Assembly (NCBI GenBank): GCA_026708645.1
Contig: JAPOUM010000004.1
Location: forward strand, 1 to 33,759
Reading direction: 5' to 3'
DNA length: 33,759 nucleotides
Source: Acidimicrobiaceae bacterium
GTDB taxonomy: Bacteria; Actinomycetota; Acidimicrobiia; Acidimicrobiales; Aldehydirespiratoraceae
Of the stretch, positions 16,584 to 24,067 are shown in pieces. Both the position numbers and the translations under genes were made by a program. Within the stretch, counting starts at the first letter, position 1. Each line of letters begins with the position of its first letter. The notes under the pieces were generated by a model. That model had not been told where the DNA came from, did no database searches, and was given only the letters and a program-made list of their open reading frames with translations.

Positions 16584-17441
16584 GTGTTAGCCGTCGTGGC
16601 AACGTCATTCTCGAGGCTCATGTCTGGCTCGGCCGCCTACGTCGTGTCGAGCAGGCTGGCCCGCGAGGGAGAGCCGATCACGTTGATAGACGTCGAGGCT
16701 GCCGAACAGGCTTTCGCTGAGCGGCTCGGAGAGTCCGTGGGCCGTATATTCGTGCCCGCCGACCGCGGCCTGCCGTCGATCATCGCGTCGCACGAAGAAT
16801 TGACTCTGCAGCTTCTCGCCGACCATTGCTACACACTCGACGCCACCGTGCAGAGACTGGGACGCAAGCCGCGGCGCGCTGGGGTGCCGCTTTGGATCCT
16901 TTTCGGCCCCCACAACCGCGACGGCTGCATGTTCGCAGCGCAGTGGCTCGTCGAGCATTTCGAGGAGCTGAATCGGATCGACTCGCAGCGCCGCGTGATG
17001 CTGGCGGCCTCGCTGCCGTCGGCCGGCACGGCGCTGGCGGCGCTGTTGGCGCGAGTCTCTGCCGCTGTCGTGATCTCCCAAGTCGAAACCGAGCAGCAAC
17101 TCGCTGCGCTGCGCGCCGAGCTCGCAGGTTCGGGGCTACTGGACGGAGAGAGCTCAGCGGCGACGGGCGCGGGTCGTCGCATCGCTTTGGCGGTGCTGGG
17201 CAACAAGTCGCTGGACCACGAGCTGATCGCCGCCGAGTCAGGCATCGAGATAGTCGGGGATCTGAACGACATTCACGACGAGCGGGTGCTGAATTCGGCA
17301 CGGCGGCGTCGTTTGAGCACGCGCGGCGAGCGCCTAGTCGAGTTCGTCCGAGAGGCGGAATCCACCGTTGGAAGGCCCGGCAGCGGCTCGGCCGACGGTG
17401 CCGGCACCTCTCCGCCCGGCGGCGGCGTTAGCAGGAATTGA
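16584..17441 (+). CDS. TadZ/CpaE-like protein without Walker A motif
   Basis: A 285-residue protein starting at GTG, ten bases after AAGGAG. It begins VVATSFSRLMSGSAAYVVSSRLAREGEP and continues ITLIDVEA, which mirrors the beginning of MinD/ParA-type ATPases, but the deviant P-loop (KGGxGKT) is replaced by SRLMSGSA. Position between cpaB and tadA is the usual place of tadZ/cpaE, the factor that places the pilus machine at the cell pole. It could be a pseudo-ATPase that works as scaffold. The last 25 residues are low-complexity Gly/Ser/Pro. Its end overlaps the start assigned to tadA by 74 bases, although tadA may begin later. The assignment rests mainly on context. Confidence 0.6.
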   Translation: MLAVVATSFSRLMSGSAAYVVSSRLAREGEPITLIDVEAAEQAFAERLGESVGRIFVPADRGLPSIIASHEELTLQLLADHCYTLDATVQRLGRKPRRAGVPLWILFGPHNRDGCMFAAQWLVEHFEELNRIDSQRRVMLAASLPSAGTALAALLARVSAAVVISQVETEQQLAALRAELAGSGLLDGESSAATGAGRRIALAVLGNKSLDHELIAAESGIEIVGDLNDIHDERVLNSARRRRLSTRGERLVEFVREAESTVGRPGSGSADGAGTSPPGGGVSRN

Positions 17442-19131
17442 GCAGCAATTGAGCCCCGAAACGACGCTTCGCGAGGAGATCTGGGAGCAGATACTCCCCA
17501 AGATCCAGCAGAGGCGAGTCGAGGCCAGCATGGCCGGAGAAGATGTGGAAGCGGCCTGTCGCGCCGCCGCCGACTCCGCGATCAGGGCTCACGAAGCGCA
17601 AGCCATCGACATCGGGCGGCATTGGCTCGACGAAAGCGACCTAGCTTGGCTGTGGCATCAGGTCGAGTCGCTGATGGGATCGGGGCCGCTCGAGCATTTT
17701 CTGCGCCGCCCCGACGTGGAGAACATCTACGTTTTCGGGCCGAGCAAGGTGGTGTTGAGCCTCGCCAGCGGTCGTCAGGAGCATCACGACGAGCCTCTCT
17801 TCGCCGACGCCGCGGAGATGGTCTCCTACATCTCGCATTTGGCCAACACTCAGGGCCAGACCGGCAGGCGCTTCGACCTGTCGGAGCCGATGCTGGATCT
17901 GCGCCTCAAGACCGGCGAGCGGGTCTTCGCCGCCATGGCGGTCTGCAACGAGCCCTACCTGACGGTGCGCTGCCATCGTCACCGTGCGGTAGACCTTGAG
18001 GGTTTGGTCGAGGCCGGCTCTCTCAGCGGGCAGGCGGCGGAGTTCTTGCGCGCCGCGGTGGCGCAGCCTGCGCCGGCGAACGTGCTGGTCTGCGGAGCGC
18101 TGGGCGCGGGCAAGACCACCCTGCTGCGGGCGCTGCTGTCGGAGATCGGCGAAACCGAGATCGTCTGCACTCTCGAACAAACCTTCGAACTGTTCTTGGA
18201 CGAGTCGCATCCGCTGACCTTCGCCGTCGAGACGAGAGACGCCAACAGCGACGGCTCCGGCGAGATCACCATGGACGAACTGGCACGCCGCAGCCTGCGC
18301 TCGGGGGCTGACAGGGTGATCGTCGGCGAGTTGCGAGGCGCGGAGGCGGCGGTGTTCCTGTCGGCTTGCGGAACCGGCTCCGACGGCTCGATGGCCACGA
18401 TCCACGCCGCCTCGACCCGGCAGGCCCTGTCGCGTCTGGTGCGTTACTGCATGCGTTCCACCACCGCAGGCTTGCAGTCGGTGCTGGTGCAAGAAGCAGC
18501 CGACGTGATCCATCTGGTGGTGTTCGTGCGCCGCGACCCGCGTTCGGGCAGGCGCGTGGTCGCCACGATCTCGGAGGTGCTCGGCGCGGAGGGCGAGCAG
18601 TTCCAGACCCACGACATCTTCACCCGTCCCCAGCGAAGCGACAAGCTCGTGATGGTGGACGAGCCCCGCAACCCCGACCTCCTCGCACGCCTCGCCGAGA
18701 GCGGACTCGACCTGTCGCGCCGCAGCGGCACAGACCACACAAACAGCAGCTTCCGCTCAGGCAGCGACCACTCAGGCAGCGACCACGCTGAAATCGGCCG
18801 CTCAGACAACGACCACGCAAACAACGGTCGCTCGAACATCGACCGCTCAGACATCGACCGCTCGGACAACGACCACGCAAACAACGGTCGCTCGAACATC
18901 GACCGCTCGAACATCGACCGCTCAGACATCGGCCGCGCTGACACAGACCGTGCAAGCAACCATCGCGCAAGCAACGGCCACGCGAGCATCGACCGCCCAG
19001 ACAACGACCACTCAGACATCGACCGCCCGGGCAACGACCACTCAGACATCGACCGTCCGAGCAACGGTCGCTCGGACATCGGCCGCTCGGGCGGAGACCG
19101 CCCAGACAACGACCTCGCAGGCGCACCGTGA
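17368..19131 (+). CDS. tadA: Tad pilus secretion ATPase with pentapeptide-like tail
   Basis: A type II/IV secretion ATPase of the TadA/CpaF group. Counting from ATG 17368 (587 residues), Walker A GALGAGKTT is at 243-251, followed by the Asp-box-like segment TLEQTFELFLDE, Walker B region DRVIVGELRG near 315-323, and the His box ATIHAAST. It powers pilin polymerisation at the cytoplasmic face. The conserved ATPase ends near residue 450. After it, about 130 residues consist of five-residue repeats such as SDIDR, SDNDH, ANNGR and SNIDR, which is unusual for the family. The start may instead be GTG 17398 or TTG 17449, since the first 27 residues are low-complexity and overlap the previous gene. 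The stop overlaps tadB (GTGA). Confidence 0.92.
   Translation: MEGPAAARPTVPAPLRPAAALAGIEQQLSPETTLREEIWEQILPKIQQRRVEASMAGEDVEAACRAAADSAIRAHEAQAIDIGRHWLDESDLAWLWHQVESLMGSGPLEHFLRRPDVENIYVFGPSKVVLSLASGRQEHHDEPLFADAAEMVSYISHLANTQGQTGRRFDLSEPMLDLRLKTGERVFAAMAVCNEPYLTVRCHRHRAVDLEGLVEAGSLSGQAAEFLRAAVAQPAPANVLVCGALGAGKTTLLRALLSEIGETEIVCTLEQTFELFLDESHPLTFAVETRDANSDGSGEITMDELARRSLRSGADRVIVGELRGAEAAVFLSACGTGSDGSMATIHAASTRQALSRLVRYCMRSTTAGLQSVLVQEAADVIHLVVFVRRDPRSGRRVVATISEVLGAEGEQFQTHDIFTRPQRSDKLVMVDEPRNPDLLARLAESGLDLSRRSGTDHTNSSFRSGSDHSGSDHAEIGRSDNDHANNGRSNIDRSDIDRSDNDHANNGRSNIDRSNIDRSDIGRADTDRASNHRASNGHASIDRPDNDHSDIDRPGNDHSDIDRPSNGRSDIGRSGGDRPDNDLAGAP
18722..19128 (+). repeat. Coding 15-bp repeat region (pentapeptide tail of TadA)
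   Basis: About 26 tandem 15-base units related to GACATCGACCGCTCA encode consecutive five-residue repeats of the form (S/A/P)-(D/N/S)-(I/N)-(D/G)-(R/H). A 46-base block is repeated at 18805 and 18865, and another at 19010 and 19040, showing expansion in multiples of 15. No stop codon arises in several other frames, so long spurious open frames cover the region. Confidence 0.8.
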
Positions 19132-20039
19132 CTTCGCTCCTCGACGGTCTCGGCGACAGCTACGGCCCGCTGCTCGGAGCGCTGTTCGCTGTCGGGGTGA
19201 TCCTGGCGGCGGCTGCCGCGCCGCTGGCCCGCTGGAGCGACCGGCTGCGACGCGCGGACCTGGCGCCGCAGTCCTCGTCAGGATTCAGCCTCAGCCTGCG
19301 CTTCAGCCCTCTGGTGCTGGTGCAGGCAGTCGCCGGTCTGGCGGGCTTGCTCGCGGCATGGCTGGCGACGGAGCTAGTCGGCATGGCGCTGCTGCTGGGC
19401 GGACTCGGCGTGCTGCTCCCGCCTTTCGTGGCGGCGCCGGGCCGCAGGCGCCGCCAGACCCAGGAGGCGATGGCTTGGTCGCAGTGGTGCCAGCAGCTCG
19501 CCGAGTTGGCCCGCGCCGGTTCGGGCCTGTCGCAGTCGATCCAGGGCAGCCTGGACCACGCTCCCGCTCTGACAGTGCCGACGCTCACCAAGGTCGCGTC
19601 CGCGGCCGAGCTGCGAGGACTGGACGCCGCTTTCACCGAACTCTTCAACTCCGGCACCGTCTGGGAGCCGGAGATCGCAGCAGGTTTGAAGATGGCGGCC
19701 GCTTCCGGCAGCGGCGTGGCCGACCAGCTCCTCGACCTGTCGGGCCGCATCGACGAAGCGGTCGCCTCGCACCGCTCCAAGACCGAGGCGGTGGTGCAGC
19801 TCTGGGCACAGACGATCGCCCTGCTGGCTCTCGCCGGCGGCGTGATCGCACTCATGTACATAAACAATCCGAGCTATTTCGAGCCTTACGACACCGCTAC
19901 CGGCCAGCTGGTGCTGGTAGGAGTCGCCGGTCTGCTGCTCACGTCGATCTCTTTCCTCGTATACCACTCGGTGCTGCGCGAGGACCATTCGGTGCTGGTG
20001 CCGTCGCGGCGGCGCCAGCGCACGCAGCCGCCGCTGTGA
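19128..20039 (+). CDS. tadB: Tad pilus inner-membrane protein TadB
   Basis: A 303-residue T2SSF-domain protein starting at GTG inside the tadA stop. Hydrophobic helices are at the N-terminus (LLGALFAVGVILAAAAAPL), two near residues 65-105, and two near the C-terminus (TIALLALAGGVIALMY and LVLVGVAGLLLTSISFLVYH). Between them is a cytoplasmic region with QWCQQLAELARAGSGLSQSI and AAGLKMAAASGSGVADQLLDL, the two-part pattern of the GspF/TadB fold. It forms, with TadC, the membrane platform on which TadA acts. The stop overlaps the start of tadC in the same GTGA manner, so translation is probably coupled. Confidence 0.88.
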   Translation: MTSLLDGLGDSYGPLLGALFAVGVILAAAAAPLARWSDRLRRADLAPQSSSGFSLSLRFSPLVLVQAVAGLAGLLAAWLATELVGMALLLGGLGVLLPPFVAAPGRRRRQTQEAMAWSQWCQQLAELARAGSGLSQSIQGSLDHAPALTVPTLTKVASAAELRGLDAAFTELFNSGTVWEPEIAAGLKMAAASGSGVADQLLDLSGRIDEAVASHRSKTEAVVQLWAQTIALLALAGGVIALMYINNPSYFEPYDTATGQLVLVGVAGLLLTSISFLVYHSVLREDHSVLVPSRRRQRTQPPL

Positions 20040-20854
20040 GCATCGCTGCGATCCTCGGCGCGGCCGGCAGCACCGCCGGCCTGCTGCTGGTGGCGGTCGG
20101 ACTGTGGCTGCCGACGCGCGATCCGGCGCGACGCAGGAGCGGATCCAGGCTGCGCGACCTGCTTCCCACTTTCAGCTCCGGCGACGAGGCCAATCTGCGC
20201 CTCGCGGGGATCACCCCTGAGCTCTACGGCCTGCAACGGGTTCTGGGGATGCTGGGCGGCTTGGCCGTGGGCGTGCCGTTGGGGCTGGTGTGGCGCGGCC
20301 CCGGACTGGGCGCCTTGGCCGTGGCCGCGCTGTTGGCAGCCACCGGCTGGGTGCTGCCGATGCTGGGCATGCGCGACGCCGCCAACAGAGCCCGCGCCGA
20401 GTTCGACACGGTGACCCGGGTGTGGATCGCGCTGGTGGCTCTGCAGGTGCGCGCCGGCGCCACCGCCTCAGAGGCGATGATGCAGGCCGCTCGGGTCGGT
20501 CGCCGCCCCGCCTGGGTTCTGCTCTACCGCCATCTGCTGGCCGCGCAGCAGCAGCGGCGACCCGCCTGGGAAGGGCTTTCCGACATCGTCGAGCGTTACG
20601 ACATGCGTTCGCTGGCGCCGGCAGTGGCGGCGCTGGGGCTGGCCGCGCAGCGCGGCACCAGAGTCTCCGACGCCGTGCTCGCAGCCGCCGACACGCTCTG
20701 GCGCGACTCTCTGTCGCGTGACCGCGAACGCACGCTGAGACGCGCCCAGCTTGTGGTGCTGCCCGCCACGCTGGTGGCGTTGGGGCTGGCCGCGCTGCTC
20801 GTGTATCCGCCGTTCAGCGCCCTCACTAGCGGCGGGCTCGTGGAAGGCCTGTGA
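20036..20854 (+). CDS. tadC: Tad pilus inner-membrane protein TadC
   Basis: A 272-residue T2SSF-domain protein starting at the GTG that overlaps the tadB stop. Signs are an N-terminal helix (AAGSTAGLLLVAVGLWLP), a short loop with FSSGDEANLRLAGITPELYGLQR, two helices (MLGGLAVGVPLGLVW and LGALAVAALLAATGWVLPML), and a cytoplasmic part with VTRVWIALVALQVRAGATASEAMM and LGLAAQRGTRVSDAVLAAADTLW. A C-terminal helix LVVLPATLVALGLAALLVYPP ends the protein. The reading frame is open far upstream through the 15-bp repeats of tadA, but that extension is an artefact. Confidence 0.87.
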   Translation: MSIAAILGAAGSTAGLLLVAVGLWLPTRDPARRRSGSRLRDLLPTFSSGDEANLRLAGITPELYGLQRVLGMLGGLAVGVPLGLVWRGPGLGALAVAALLAATGWVLPMLGMRDAANRARAEFDTVTRVWIALVALQVRAGATASEAMMQAARVGRRPAWVLLYRHLLAAQQQRRPAWEGLSDIVERYDMRSLAPAVAALGLAAQRGTRVSDAVLAAADTLWRDSLSRDRERTLRRAQLVVLPATLVALGLAALLVYPPFSALTSGGLVEGL

Positions 20855-21291
20855 CAGCGGCCTCCCCTCAAGCTTCACTGCTCAGACGCCGCCGCACGGC
20901 GCTGCAACGCATCACTGAACGCCGCGGCAGCGCACACGGCAGCAGCAGTCGCAGACGCGACGGCGCACACAGCCCGGGCATCGCCACGATCGAATGGCTT
21001 TTGATCTTGGCGGCCGTGGCGGGTTTCGCCGCCGTGTCGGCGGTGGCGTTTCAGCGCATCCTCAATTCCGTGGTCGATCAACCCGTCGACCCGTCCGTGC
21101 GCGTTCTGCAAGCCGAAGCCCGCGCCGCCGAGATCGAGGCCGAAGGTCGACGCGGCACACCCAACCAGGACGCAGTGCTCATGCAACGCTGCGCGGCGAT
21201 CGCTCAGGAATTCCCCGATGTCATCCAGTCGGCGACATGGGAGGAATCCGACAGCAAAAAGTGCAATCTGATGCTGCGGCAGTCGCCGTAG
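20851..21291 (+). CDS. Flp-like prepilin A with long leader and large C-terminal domain
   Basis: A 146-residue protein whose GTG overlaps the tadC stop. The leader is basic and Arg-rich for 43 residues, then comes SPG-IATIEWLLILAAVAGF: a prepilin cleavage context with Gly at -1 and Glu at +5, followed by a hydrophobic helix. Flp pilins usually have Glu-Tyr here and a mature size near 50-80 residues; this one has Glu-Trp and about 100 mature residues. The C-terminal part contains two cysteines (MQRCAA and SKKCNL) that may close a disulfide loop. It is probably a pilus subunit or pseudopilin processed by the peptidase encoded at 24068. A paralogue is at 23327. Confidence 0.75.
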   Translation: MTAASPQASLLRRRRTALQRITERRGSAHGSSSRRRDGAHSPGIATIEWLLILAAVAGFAAVSAVAFQRILNSVVDQPVDPSVRVLQAEARAAEIEAEGRRGTPNQDAVLMQRCAAIAQEFPDVIQSATWEESDSKKCNLMLRQSP

Positions 21292-21503
21292 AGGCCGAGC
21301 GGACAGGAGAGCCGAGACCGTTCACACGCCCGAGAGGCCGCAGATCGAACTGCCCTCAGGCCGCGACGAACAAAAGCGGGAATGGCAGACTCGCAACGCG
21401 ACGCTCTCTCACCTGCCTGCGAACGCTCTTGTTGTGCGGCCCACTCTGTGAACTCTGCGACACAGTGCACTCTGCCGCGAGTTGCGGATCAGCGCTGCCG
21501 CTT

Positions 21504-22184
21504 TCAGCACACAGGCAACTCAGCCGGCACGAGATCCTGGTAGTAGCGGTCTGCGTCGTTATCTTCAGAGTCGACTTCTTCAGCGTCGTCTTGCGTTGCT
21601 TTCAGCACGGCTGGTCCCAGAGCAACGGCTTGGACCGAGTCGAACGTGTCCGGCCAAAACGCCGCTAGCGGGCCCAACACCTCGCCTTGCACCTCCACCC
21701 GCACCCAGCCGGCGTCGCCATCTTCTGTCCCTGGGACCTCGTCTGGGTCGGAAGCGGAAAGGATGCCCTCCGGGTCCGGGCACCAGTCGCTGGAGACGGT
21801 CGCCGCTCCCGGCGTCCACCATCTCCAGCCGCTCTCGTCCGCTGCGGCGAACGCAACTGCGTCCTCGGCGGATCGCACCATGAAACCGCGGGCGTCACTG
21901 TCGTCGCTGTCCGCTTCTCTCCACTTGCTCGGGTGCCCCTCTGCGGTGGCTGTGGTGCGCCACACTGCCCGCAAACCTTCCGAAGCCGCCACTTCGGCCT
22001 GTGAACGAGCGTTTCCGACGATGAAAGCATGCACCGTCAACACCAGCACCGCCATGATCAGCACAGGCCAGATCAACACGAACGCCACCGAGTCGCCGCG
22101 GTCGCCTTTTCGCCTCAGAGTCGGGCGCGTGGCACGGCTGTCGGCGCTACACTGAGGCGAGGGTTGATCCATGGCCTGCATCAT
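21504..22184 (-). CDS. TadE-like minor pilin, encoded on the opposite strand
   Basis: The protein (226 residues from ATG 22184) carries an Arg-rich leader, then RKGDRGDSVAFVLIWPVLIMAVLVLTVHAF, a TadE-type membrane anchor, and NARSQAEVAASEGLRAVWR, the heptad-like segment that follows the helix in TadE proteins. The C-terminal domain is acidic. The +5 position after the conserved Gly is Phe and not Glu, so processing by a prepilin peptidase is less certain. The gene is inverted relative to all other pilus genes: it converges with pilin A and diverges from the TadG-like gene. Several ATGs (22184, 22181, 22172) are possible; a further one at 22271 would overlap the divergent gene. Confidence 0.72.
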   Translation of the reverse strand: MMQAMDQPSPQCSADSRATRPTLRRKGDRGDSVAFVLIWPVLIMAVLVLTVHAFIVGNARSQAEVAASEGLRAVWRTTATAEGHPSKWREADSDDSDARGFMVRSAEDAVAFAAADESGWRWWTPGAATVSSDWCPDPEGILSASDPDEVPGTEDGDAGWVRVEVQGEVLGPLAAFWPDTFDSVQAVALGPAVLKATQDDAEEVDSEDNDADRYYQDLVPAELPVC

Positions 22185-22230
22185 GCCATCATTTCGTCTG
22201 TGTCTTGTTTTTTGTAGAATGTTTGAGTGC

Positions 22231-22245
22231 CAGCCTAAGAGGCTG
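22231..22245. promoter_or_regulatory. Small palindrome between divergent tadE and tadG
   Basis: CAGCCT-AAG-AGGCTG is a perfect 6-bp inverted repeat 18 bases before the GTG of the TadG-like gene and in the upstream region of the inverted tadE gene. It may be an operator for either direction. Confidence 0.35.
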
Positions 22246-22263
22246 AGCGAATAGGAGCTACCA

Positions 22264-23166
22264 GTGTCCACATCGGGTGAGGCCGTGGCCCGAGCAGGCC
22301 CTCAGGTCGCAGCGGACGCCGTCGCGAATGATGCCGTCGCGCCACAACAGCTCTCACTCCACCTCCGTCTCACGCGTGCCGGTCCACGTCCTAGCGCTAA
22401 TGACACAGCCGCGACACGTCGACTCTCGCCTGCCCGAGCCAGCTCTGAGAGTCGACGACTGAAGAGGCCGGCGTCCCGCGGGTTGCGGGGCAGCAGCGGC
22501 GAGCGCGGCGGCGCAGTGGCGCTGTGGGTGGTGCTGATGGTGCCTCTCACCGTGCTGGCGGCGCTGATCGCCATGTCGGTGCCGCTGAGGTTGAAGGCCG
22601 AGACGTCGATGCGGTCGGCCACCGAGGATCTGGCCGCCCTGCTCAACAACCATGTGCAGAATTGCAATGCGAGACCAACCGATAGCGGTACGCCGACTGA
22701 TCCTGACTGTCTCGAAGTGTCGCTCACCAGCCTCTGCGACGAGGAGGACACCAACATGAGGCTGTGCCGTGCGATCGACTTGGTGATGCGAGATCTGGGA
22801 ACAGCTGGCGTCGACGTGGATTCGCTGCGAGGCTTCTACGTCCACGACGTCAACAATAAAGCAGACACTGCCCTAGCCCGAGACCGTCAGGACGTGACAT
22901 CGCAGACGCCGGGGCTGATCCTGTGCACGTCTGATGAATCATCCGACCCCAGCTTGGACCCCAGCTTGTATGTGGCTCTGGTCGGCGACTGGAGCAACGG
23001 CGGCTGGGCGCCTTCGCAGGTCTGGCCCGACGGGCGCAGCGTCGCAGGCGAAGCAGTCCGCAGTGAGCGCCTCACGGCATCGACATCGACATCCAGATGC
23101 CCGCCGGGTGAGGTCTATCCAGTCGATCCGGGTACTCTGGCCCGTGACGGCACGGTGACAGGCTGA
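22264..23166 (+). CDS. TadG-like pilus-associated protein
   Basis: A 300-residue protein starting at GTG, seven bases after a GGAG ribosome site. A long, basic, low-complexity N-terminus of about 80 residues precedes GERGGAVALWVVLMVPLTVLAALIA, the anchor of the TadE/TadG-like family. After it comes RLKAETSMRSATEDLAALL and a Cys-containing exoplasmic domain (NCNARP, PDCLEV, SLCDEED, RLCRA), probably with disulfides. No von Willebrand A domain is visible, so it is a short form of TadG. The Glu at +5 of the prepilin motif is absent. It lies upstream of pilin B on the same strand; 23 bases after its stop is a 12-C tract. Confidence 0.65.
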   Translation: MSTSGEAVARAGPQVAADAVANDAVAPQQLSLHLRLTRAGPRPSANDTAATRRLSPARASSESRRLKRPASRGLRGSSGERGGAVALWVVLMVPLTVLAALIAMSVPLRLKAETSMRSATEDLAALLNNHVQNCNARPTDSGTPTDPDCLEVSLTSLCDEEDTNMRLCRAIDLVMRDLGTAGVDVDSLRGFYVHDVNNKADTALARDRQDVTSQTPGLILCTSDESSDPSLDPSLYVALVGDWSNGGWAPSQVWPDGRSVAGEAVRSERLTASTSTSRCPPGEVYPVDPGTLARDGTVTG

Positions 23167-23188
23167 GCACCGATGAAAGCAAACCTCG

Positions 23189-23200
23189 CCCCCCCCCCCC
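23189..23200. repeat. Homopolymer tract of 12 C
   Basis: Twelve C lie 23 bases after the stop of the TadG-like gene and 126 bases before the start of pilin B. Unlike the other two tracts it is C on the coding strand of the preceding gene. Length changes here would alter the spacer ahead of a pilin gene. Confidence 0.85.
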
Positions 23201-23326
23201 ACTCGAACACTCGAGCTTGAGTCGAGGTTCAAGGCGCTGCAGGGGCTTCGCACGGCCGGGACGAACGCCAATAACACAAGAGACCCAAAACAATCCAGAC
23301 ACAATCGAGACACCCAGGAGAACCGA

Positions 23327-23815
23327 ATGACCGAACTTCCCACAACCCCGCAGACGGGTCACCCATCCTCCAAGCCGTGCGAAGCCCCCGGCTCAGAGGC
23401 TCGTCGCCGACACAGCGGCAGCAGAGGTTTGACCACTCTCGAATGGCTGCTGATCGTGGCCGCCGTTGCCGGAATAGCAGCCTTGGCCGTGGTGCTGGTG
23501 CAGAACGTGGTCTCCGACACCGCCGAACAGATCTCGGGAAGCAGCGCCCGCCGTACAGCCGCCGAACTAGCCGGCGATCAAGTAGCAAACGACTCAAGAC
23601 GTCCGAGAAGCGATCAGCCAAACATCAACACTTGGAGAGAGTGGAAAAGATTCTACGATGCGCGATGCAATCGCTTGGCGATTACCTACAGCGACACTGG
23701 ACTGATATTTGATCCTCAGTTTAGCATTCCATCTGGTGCTGGCGACACCTTCGACGCAAGCAAACTGCCCGCGCCTGAGGCTTCTGGGGCACCTACCTGC
23801 AAACCCACAAACTAG
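23327..23815 (+). CDS. Flp-like prepilin B
   Basis: A 162-residue protein starting at ATG with a GGAG ribosome site six bases upstream. A 34-residue leader ends in GSRG, followed by LTTLEWLLIVAAVAGIAALAVVLVQ: prepilin Gly at -1, Glu at +5 and a hydrophobic helix almost identical in layout to pilin A (EWLLI..AAVAG). The mature protein has about 128 residues, much larger than typical Flp pilins. Two cysteines (DARCNRL and PTCKPTN) bracket the last 50 residues, like the D-region disulfide of type IV pilins. A perfect stem-loop begins one base after the stop codon. Either this or pilin A could be the major subunit. Confidence 0.75.
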   Translation: MTELPTTPQTGHPSSKPCEAPGSEARRRHSGSRGLTTLEWLLIVAAVAGIAALAVVLVQNVVSDTAEQISGSSARRTAAELAGDQVANDSRRPRSDQPNINTWREWKRFYDARCNRLAITYSDTGLIFDPQFSIPSGAGDTFDASKLPAPEASGAPTCKPTN

Positions 23816-23857
23816 ATTGCATTTATGCTCGGCTCTTAGTCCGTGCATAAATGCAAT
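23816..23857 (+). terminator. Perfect 13-bp stem-loop after pilin B
   Basis: ATTGCATTTATGC (23816-23828) is the exact reverse complement of 23845-23857, with a 16-base loop. It begins directly after the pilin B stop codon. The stem is AT-rich in a GC-rich genome and no T run follows, so it may act as mRNA stabiliser, partial terminator, or protein site. Confidence 0.5.
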
Positions 23858-24067
23858 ACCACTCGCATGGGGTGCAGCTGGTAACATGTGTGTGCGCGCA
23901 GGAATGTGCTTAGCCCCTCGCATAGGATGCTGTCCCACTCGCATTAGCAGGGACGCTGAGTCTGCAATACAATGCATCCAACCCTCCCCCTCTACCAGAT
24001 ATCCAGACCGAACATCTCGTTCGCTGCGCTGCAGCCATTGTCCATTAGGGAGAGTTCAAGCCTTGCG

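Noticed and set aside
17641..18738. 366-codon open frame on the minus strand opposite tadA
   Set aside because: It is the antisense shadow of a clear ATPase gene in GC-rich DNA; no domain pattern.
18444..19109. Minus-strand frame with Met-Ser-Glu-Arg-Ser type repeats
   Set aside because: It arises because the 15-bp repeats have no stop codon in several frames; the TadA frame joins a conserved domain and ends in the correct overlap.
18950..20036. Long N-terminal extension of tadC (Thr/Ala/Gln-rich)
   Set aside because: It is another reading frame of the 15-bp repeats of tadA and of tadB; the GTG at 20036 overlaps the tadB stop as in neighbouring genes.
23189..23200. C tract as a simple sequencing error
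   Set aside because: Possible for its exact length, but three tracts at similar places make a real feature likely, so it is kept as a finding.
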